This document shows positions 58,926 to 64,000 of a stretch of DNA of 64,000 nt, one piece after another. The notes below the pieces were generated by a model, which ran no database searches, was not told the origin of the DNA, and saw nothing but the letters and a program-made list of their open reading frames with translations. A program made the translations under genes and the position numbers. How positions within the stretch are numbered: the first letter of the stretch is position 1; every line of letters begins with the position of its first letter. This DNA comes from Carettochelys insculpta (taxonomy: Eukaryota; Chordata; Testudines; Carettochelyidae): NCBI RefSeq assembly GCF_033958435.1, contig NC_134161.1, positions 5,642,001 through 5,706,000 on the forward strand. The letters run 5' to 3'.

Positions 58926-60975
58926 TCTCTTTGCTTTCAAATAAATGGCCTAAGTGCCGGGCTAGCAGGTGATCAGAAATGGGGGCACCCTCAGCTTCTG
59001 CTGTTGGCAGGTGGTGACGTTTGGTAAATACAAAATGAGAATTGGGACGCTTTATACTTGTGATTCCCTATGTAGTCCTGTAGTTTAGGTACTGGCTCTA
59101 GATAAGACATGGGGTGATGTCTGCTCAGATCCCTTCTCTGCTTGTCGAGAACCTGATCTCTTACTGCTGAAGTGCGCTCCACTTTCACTACCCATTAACG
59201 AGATTGAAGCAAATTGGCAGAGCCCCCTGTAGTGTGGGGCTAAGGGTGCTGCTCCCTAAGGCTCTGAGTGCCCCTGGATCAAACACCCATACCAATGGAG
59301 AGGTGGGCCTGTGGAGTGTGAGAGAGCAAGGCCCTGTAGCCAATTGGTTGGCCATTTGCAGGCCCTCTTACTTTTTTTAAGTGAAGCAGATTTGCTGCTG
59401 AGCAGTAAAACCTGCTTTCTGTAGCCCACCATGATTGGGATACAAGTCCACGCTGGATCCCACCCCAGGGCACTCCCCCGATCTTTTGAGGGTGTGAACT
59501 GGAGCAGCCACCTCCCGGGAGATCGTGTGGAGAGCGATCCCTGTTCAAATCCCCTCCCTTTCCCAGGAAGGCAACAGCCTCTGGAGAAAGAGGGGGGTCA
59601 GACCAGGATAGCCCCCCATAGCACAGTCACCTAGGAGGCAGGGGATCCCAGTGCAAGCCCCTGTGCTGAACACACAGTGGGGAGGGGCTTGAACCAGCCT
59701 CTCCCACAACCCAGGCACATATCCGAACTACTAGACTAGAATGTGAGGATGACCATGGGCTTGGCTCAAAGCATACTACAGCTGTTGTGCTTGAGCTAAA
59801 CATGCAAGGAGGCAGGCACCCTCATACAGCCAGGGGAGAGTTAAACCCATATCACCAGCACAAAGCCTAACCCCTGAGCCATAGAGAAAGTCAAAGGCAG
59901 TCTCTGCCCCAAATCACATTTAATTAAAGTGGAACGTCGTCAACCGATCAGGAGAGTGCCGCGCCCTTACTACAGCGCTGCCCCAGCCTGACGCTCTGAA
60001 GTTATTTTTAACAAAGGCAGATGGAGAATTTGGACTCGTGCCTGGGCTGTGAAAAATATATCACCCAACCCCTGGGCTACAGGAACTAAGAGTGTTACTT
60101 TGATGCCTGCATTGATTTAAGCAACTGCGCTGTGCAACAGATTTACATAAGGATGCAATCTTGGCCCAGAGCGGGGAGCACCGCCTGAAAACATTTCACC
60201 ATGGTGTACACTGCATTAACAGCTGCTGCTAAAGCAAGAACTACGGCATACTGCTATTCATAAAATGTAAAATAGCAGACAGAATTTTTCCCCTCAGATC
60301 ATTCTTTTAATATATAGATAATTGGATGGATTATACAACACCGACAAATTCCCTGTGTCATGAGATGGCAGACTTTTTGCTTTAGCCAAAGAGCACAAAA
60401 GAAAAAAATAAAAACAAAAATAAAACACAGGAAAATGCATAAAAATATCACTTTGGAGCAAAATATTTCATGTACTTTCCAAAACTGTAATGTTTGGAGT
60501 TTATAGGTGCATTAACATTTGCATTTAGAAGCTATCTGACAAGCATGGTCAAAATTAGACTGTTCTTTGACTGAGTAGGGCCCTTTCTGTGATTGTATGG
60601 TGGTATTTTTTTCTAGATTAGATGCCTCAGAACAATAAAACTTTACACGTTCTCAAAAACACAGCAGAACATCCAAAACCCGTCTTCATCCCTGTGGTGA
60701 CCACCGGCTATGTCTGCAACGTGTGGTAGCAATGACATTTTTCGAGCTGATGGGTCATACCATCATTAATGGGACTCCTTTTAAATCTGGCTAGTAGACG
60801 ATAGGTAGAACTTGCTAAAGAAATGGGGTAGGACTGGAACAGCACAGGGGCTGCATACCAGGAGTAACATGCATCCAGAGCTAACTTGGGGAAATTCCAT
60901 TCAACACATGGATTGACTTTTGCCAGCACTGTTAGTCTCCCATCACACTCAGAAACACTAACACACTCTGACACA
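58926..60975. other. no gene recognised; decayed tRNA-like repeat units
   Basis: Around 59560-59890 several phrases (for example CACCAGCACAAAGCCTAACC) resemble reversed tRNA-derived repeat heads, too decayed to delimit. From 60290 to 60660 the sequence is AT-rich and unique-looking. No exon seen. Confidence 0.35.
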
Positions 60976-61105
60976 CATTTTGCTGACAAAGCGGGTCTTT
61001 GCCCATGAAAGTTTATGCTCCAAAACATCGGTTAGTCTATAAGGTGCCACAGGACTTCTTGTTGATTTTGAAGATGCACACGAACACGGCTACCCTTCCG
61101 ATATT
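60976..61105 (+). mobile_element. PLE terminal-repeat fragment
   Basis: Reads GCTGACAAAGCGGGTCTTTG, then CCCATGAAAGTTTATGCTCC, AGTCTATAAGGTGCCACAGG, and ends CACGGCTACCCTTCCGATAT. It is a single arm. The core box is mutated (CTGACAA) and stem II has one mismatch. Confidence 0.7.
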
Positions 61106-61974
61106 GCTGTTGTAAGTTTCACGCCAGCCATTTCACTTTATAACTTCTACAGGCAGATCCAGAAACCAACCTAAATGATGGATGCAGTGTAAGCATGATC
61201 TTGTGAGCTAAGTTATCTAGAGACATTGAAAAAGAAGCACCCCCAAACTACAAGTCATTCAGACACTTTTAAGGTCAAGGATTCAAAAGTTAGAAAATTC
61301 CTGAACGAAGGCTTCCCGTGCAATATTAAGCAGGTCTCTAGTGCGTATGCTTTTCGACAATCTTCAATCACACAATCACTTTCTATTTTATCCTGCAGGA
61401 CCCTTACAGGGTCGAGTGTGCTCACTCTCTGGGTGGCTATTCAATATTCATTTTTGATCGTCATCATTCAGTGAATGGCCCCTTACATTATTTACAGCAC
61501 ACCATTCCAACACTGCACTGAATACACGATCATTAATTGCCTCCTTGGCTTTCCAATGCGTTCTCATAGTATCTCAGTTCTTCATCACAAACACATAAGA
61601 CGTTATCTTCAACAGGCTCCAATAAGGTGGGATTACTTACACCCATATAGATAACTTAGGTGAACCTTGAAAGGCCAATAACGTCAGCTAGCTGGATCTC
61701 TTGAAGATTATCCGTCCTATTCATTTTCTGTGAAGCACCTGGCATTGACCCAGTAAGGCCATGCATATGTTCTTAATTTTGGGTGCCCTTTGTTCAAAAC
61801 ACAGCTCCCACTGTGGTTTTTTGCCCCTGTGAATGCCCAAAACTTCAGCAAACATGGCTCTTGCTGTGCTAGTCAGAGCATCCAGAAATGAGGAACACAC
61901 CCTGCCCACTTGTGATCATTTCAGGGTACACGATTTACCCAGCGTTACACAGGAATGCTGTGGCAGAGGCAATT
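61106..61974. other. no gene recognised
   Basis: AT-rich, with no exon or element delimited. Confidence 0.4.
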
Positions 61975-62216
61975 ATTAGGCAATTATTAAGACTGGATAT
62001 AAGGAAAAAACTACTTCACCAGGAGCGTGGTGAAGCACTAGAATGTGTTGCTTAGGGGGTGGTGGATTCTCCATCCCTTGAGGTTTTTAAGTCTCAGCTT
62101 GACAAGGTCCTGGTTGGGATGACTAAGATGGGGTTGATCCTGCTTGAAGCAGGGGGCTGGACTAGATGACCTCCTGAGGTCCCTTCCAGACCTACAATTC
62201 TATGATTCTATGAAAG
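61975..62216 (+). mobile_element. CR1 LINE 3' end with octamer tail
   Basis: Well-preserved CR1 3' end: TTGAGGTTTTTAAGTCTCAG, GGGCTGGACTAGATGACCTC, and the tail ATTCTATGATTCTATGA, the short tandem repeat typical of CR1. It is the least diverged CR1 in the window. Confidence 0.9.
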
Positions 62217-62493
62217 TAAACTCCTTCTTACCAGGCTGGCACTGAGCTGCCTTCAGCTCAAGACAATTCTCTTCTTTCTCATTCTTTATGTGCTTTTTGA
62301 TACCTACAACAAATCACACAGGGTCCAAGAGGCAAGAGACTTTTTTCGCTATACACACTTGATTAATCTGTGGAGCACAGCACTACTTACACAAGTGTCC
62401 TGAGGGGAAAAAACAGCACATTATCAGGAAATTAAAGGCTGTCACAATGCAGGTACACAAGGAGGCCAAATTAAGGTTACACAGAAAACTTTA

Positions 62494-62658
62494 TCAAAAC
62501 AAAAAAGCAGTCATGTAGCACTTTAAAGACTAACAAAATCATTTATTAGGTGATGAGCGTTCGTGGGACAGACCCACTTCTGATTTTGTTAGTCTTTAAA
62601 GTATGACTGCCTTTTTGTTTTGATAGAATACAGACTAATATGGCTCTGTCACAATAGG
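62494..62658. mobile_element. short fold-back PLE insertion
   Basis: Arms AAAGCAGTCATGTAGCACTT and the complement AAGTATGACTGCCTTTTTG surround GACAGACCCACTTCTG. The right edge reads ACAGACTAATATGGCTCTGT. Flanks share AAACTTTA (62486-62493 and 62659-62666). The centre has lost one half of the hammerhead-like motif. Confidence 0.65.
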
Positions 62659-62666
62659 AAACTTTA

Positions 62667-64000
62667 ATTCAAGTTATTTTATGACTTCTAGAGGTTTGAC
62701 TTTGCAAACAAAGTCAAAAATGGTCCTTTCGTGCAGGCAGCAAAGGGAAACCATGTAATCTACATTTAAAAAACAAACTGAAAAATTGAAAAAACAAACA
62801 TTTCATTCATTGAGAACACATCTGCCCTCTACACCAGTCATGTGCGAAACTGAGATCCTTAGATCCACAGCACAGACTACTGCTGTGTAAGTGACCAGTG
62901 TAAGTGGAGGAAGCAGAAGGCTGGGGTTTTTTTCTATGTGGCCCTGCCCTCAGCAGGGAGGTGGATCCACACTTTGCCAGTGGGTTTCGCAGCTATTTGC
63001 TAGACAGCAAAGCTATGTTGAGAGAAATAATGGGTTCATTTGTGAGGTCTGTATAGGAGCATTTGGGAGCCATAGCCATTAAGTCTCTACTGCGCTCATG
63101 TGATCTTTCAGGAGCTAGTAACTCATGCAGAATCTGGCAGATTTTCAGCAAATATCTCCTTGCTACTAGGGCAACCCCAGAGTCAAATTTCAAGTCCCTG
63201 CTCCAAAACAAGGACCCTGTAAGAATTATTTTTAGTATCGGCAAAACAAGTCAACTTGGTCTCAGAAATGTCTGTGATGAACCTTTAAAGAAAGCAATCA
63301 GCCAATCAGGTAAATATTCAGCATGAAAAACTTCAACCCACACCAGTTTAAATTTGGCAAAGTTCTATGCAACCGAAAATAAGAGCCCGTAACAGGAAGT
63401 GTCAGGGACTCTCAGCTGGAGGGATTATTACCTGCGCTACCTGTAACACCTCATAAAAATGATTGGCATTCCAGGTTCATTTCCTTCCACATGCAGGAAG
63501 CCACTGATAAATATCCCTGGACTACTTCTTAACTCACACACAGTGTAGCTGGAGTAAGACTCATTTCCATGGAAAATGACAGCCTCCTACCAGGCTCTGG
63601 CTGCAGACTCCATCCAATGCCTGCATTTCTTCCAAAGGTAAATCTGCATATGCAGTGCAGAGAAGTGACACAGGTTGTTTCAATCTCTCTCCCTGGACAC
63701 CAGAGGCAACCACACCCAAGAGGCCTTCAACTCATTTCACGCAAGCCACCATCACCGTCATCAGCCTTTTATTTCAATCTTTGAACCTGCAGCCAACTTG
63801 CCCGAGATAAAAGATTACGTAAGCCTTTCCTGGATCTCTTTTACCAGCAAGGTGAGAGCAGGCTGAGCAAACTTTTAATGTCAGGCCCCACTTTTCATCC
63901 CTGCAGTGATCAAGGCCCCCCAGCTGGACTAATGTAGTCCAAACTGACAGAAAGTTCAGTGACATTCCTAGGAGAGAAAAAAAAAAACAAAAAAACCTTT
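62667..64000. other. no gene recognised
   Basis: No exon, including no PTS exon 1 or recognisable BCO2 exon, which would be expected next by synteny. There are short frames only. Confidence 0.4.

Overview
This is vertebrate nuclear DNA, not bacterial: coding sequence is split into short exons with GT..AG introns, and most of the window is interspersed repeats. The repeat mix is CR1 LINE 3' ends, MIR-like SINEs, several hAT-type DNA transposons and MITEs with 8-bp target duplications, and Penelope-like retroelement (PLE) insertions. I infer a non-avian sauropsid, most likely a turtle, with a crocodilian as the alternative. The species call rests on remembered repeat families and was not checked by search.

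Two protein genes are supported. PLET1 (placenta-expressed transcript 1, a GPI-anchored glycoprotein) lies on the + strand at 33495-37575 in four exons, with a TATA box upstream, a CpG-rich first intron and a poly(A) signal near 38435. Exons matching PTS (6-pyruvoyl-tetrahydropterin synthase) lie on the - strand between 53103 and 46961. The two converge tail to tail, as PTS and PLET1 do on human 11q23, which supports both calls. PTS exons 2, 3, 5 and 6 are readable with good splice sites. Exon 4 is 49 nt where the mammalian exon is 57 nt, which breaks the frame, and exon 1 was not found. The locus is therefore either a decaying copy, an assembly error, or a gene with altered splicing.

Layout: 1-33 kb has no convincing gene. 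It holds MIR and CR1 pieces, three hAT families, a 560-bp inverted duplication (23.2-25.2 kb), a PLE coding relic (17.8-19.0 kb) and several PLE terminal repeats. 33.4-38.5 kb is PLET1. 38.5-46.9 kb is intergenic, with PLE fold-back insertions and MITEs. 46.9-53.1 kb is PTS with repeats in its introns. 53.1-64 kb is intergenic or PTS intron 1, again repeat-rich.

The most interesting signal is the PLE insertions. Several are fold-back units flanked by 8-15 bp target duplications. They carry a hammerhead-ribozyme-like core (CUGANGA, stem II, GAAA, short stem III, cleavage-site C or A). Stem II shows a compensatory change between copies. One such insertion lies inside PLET1 intron 3, with the motif on both strands.
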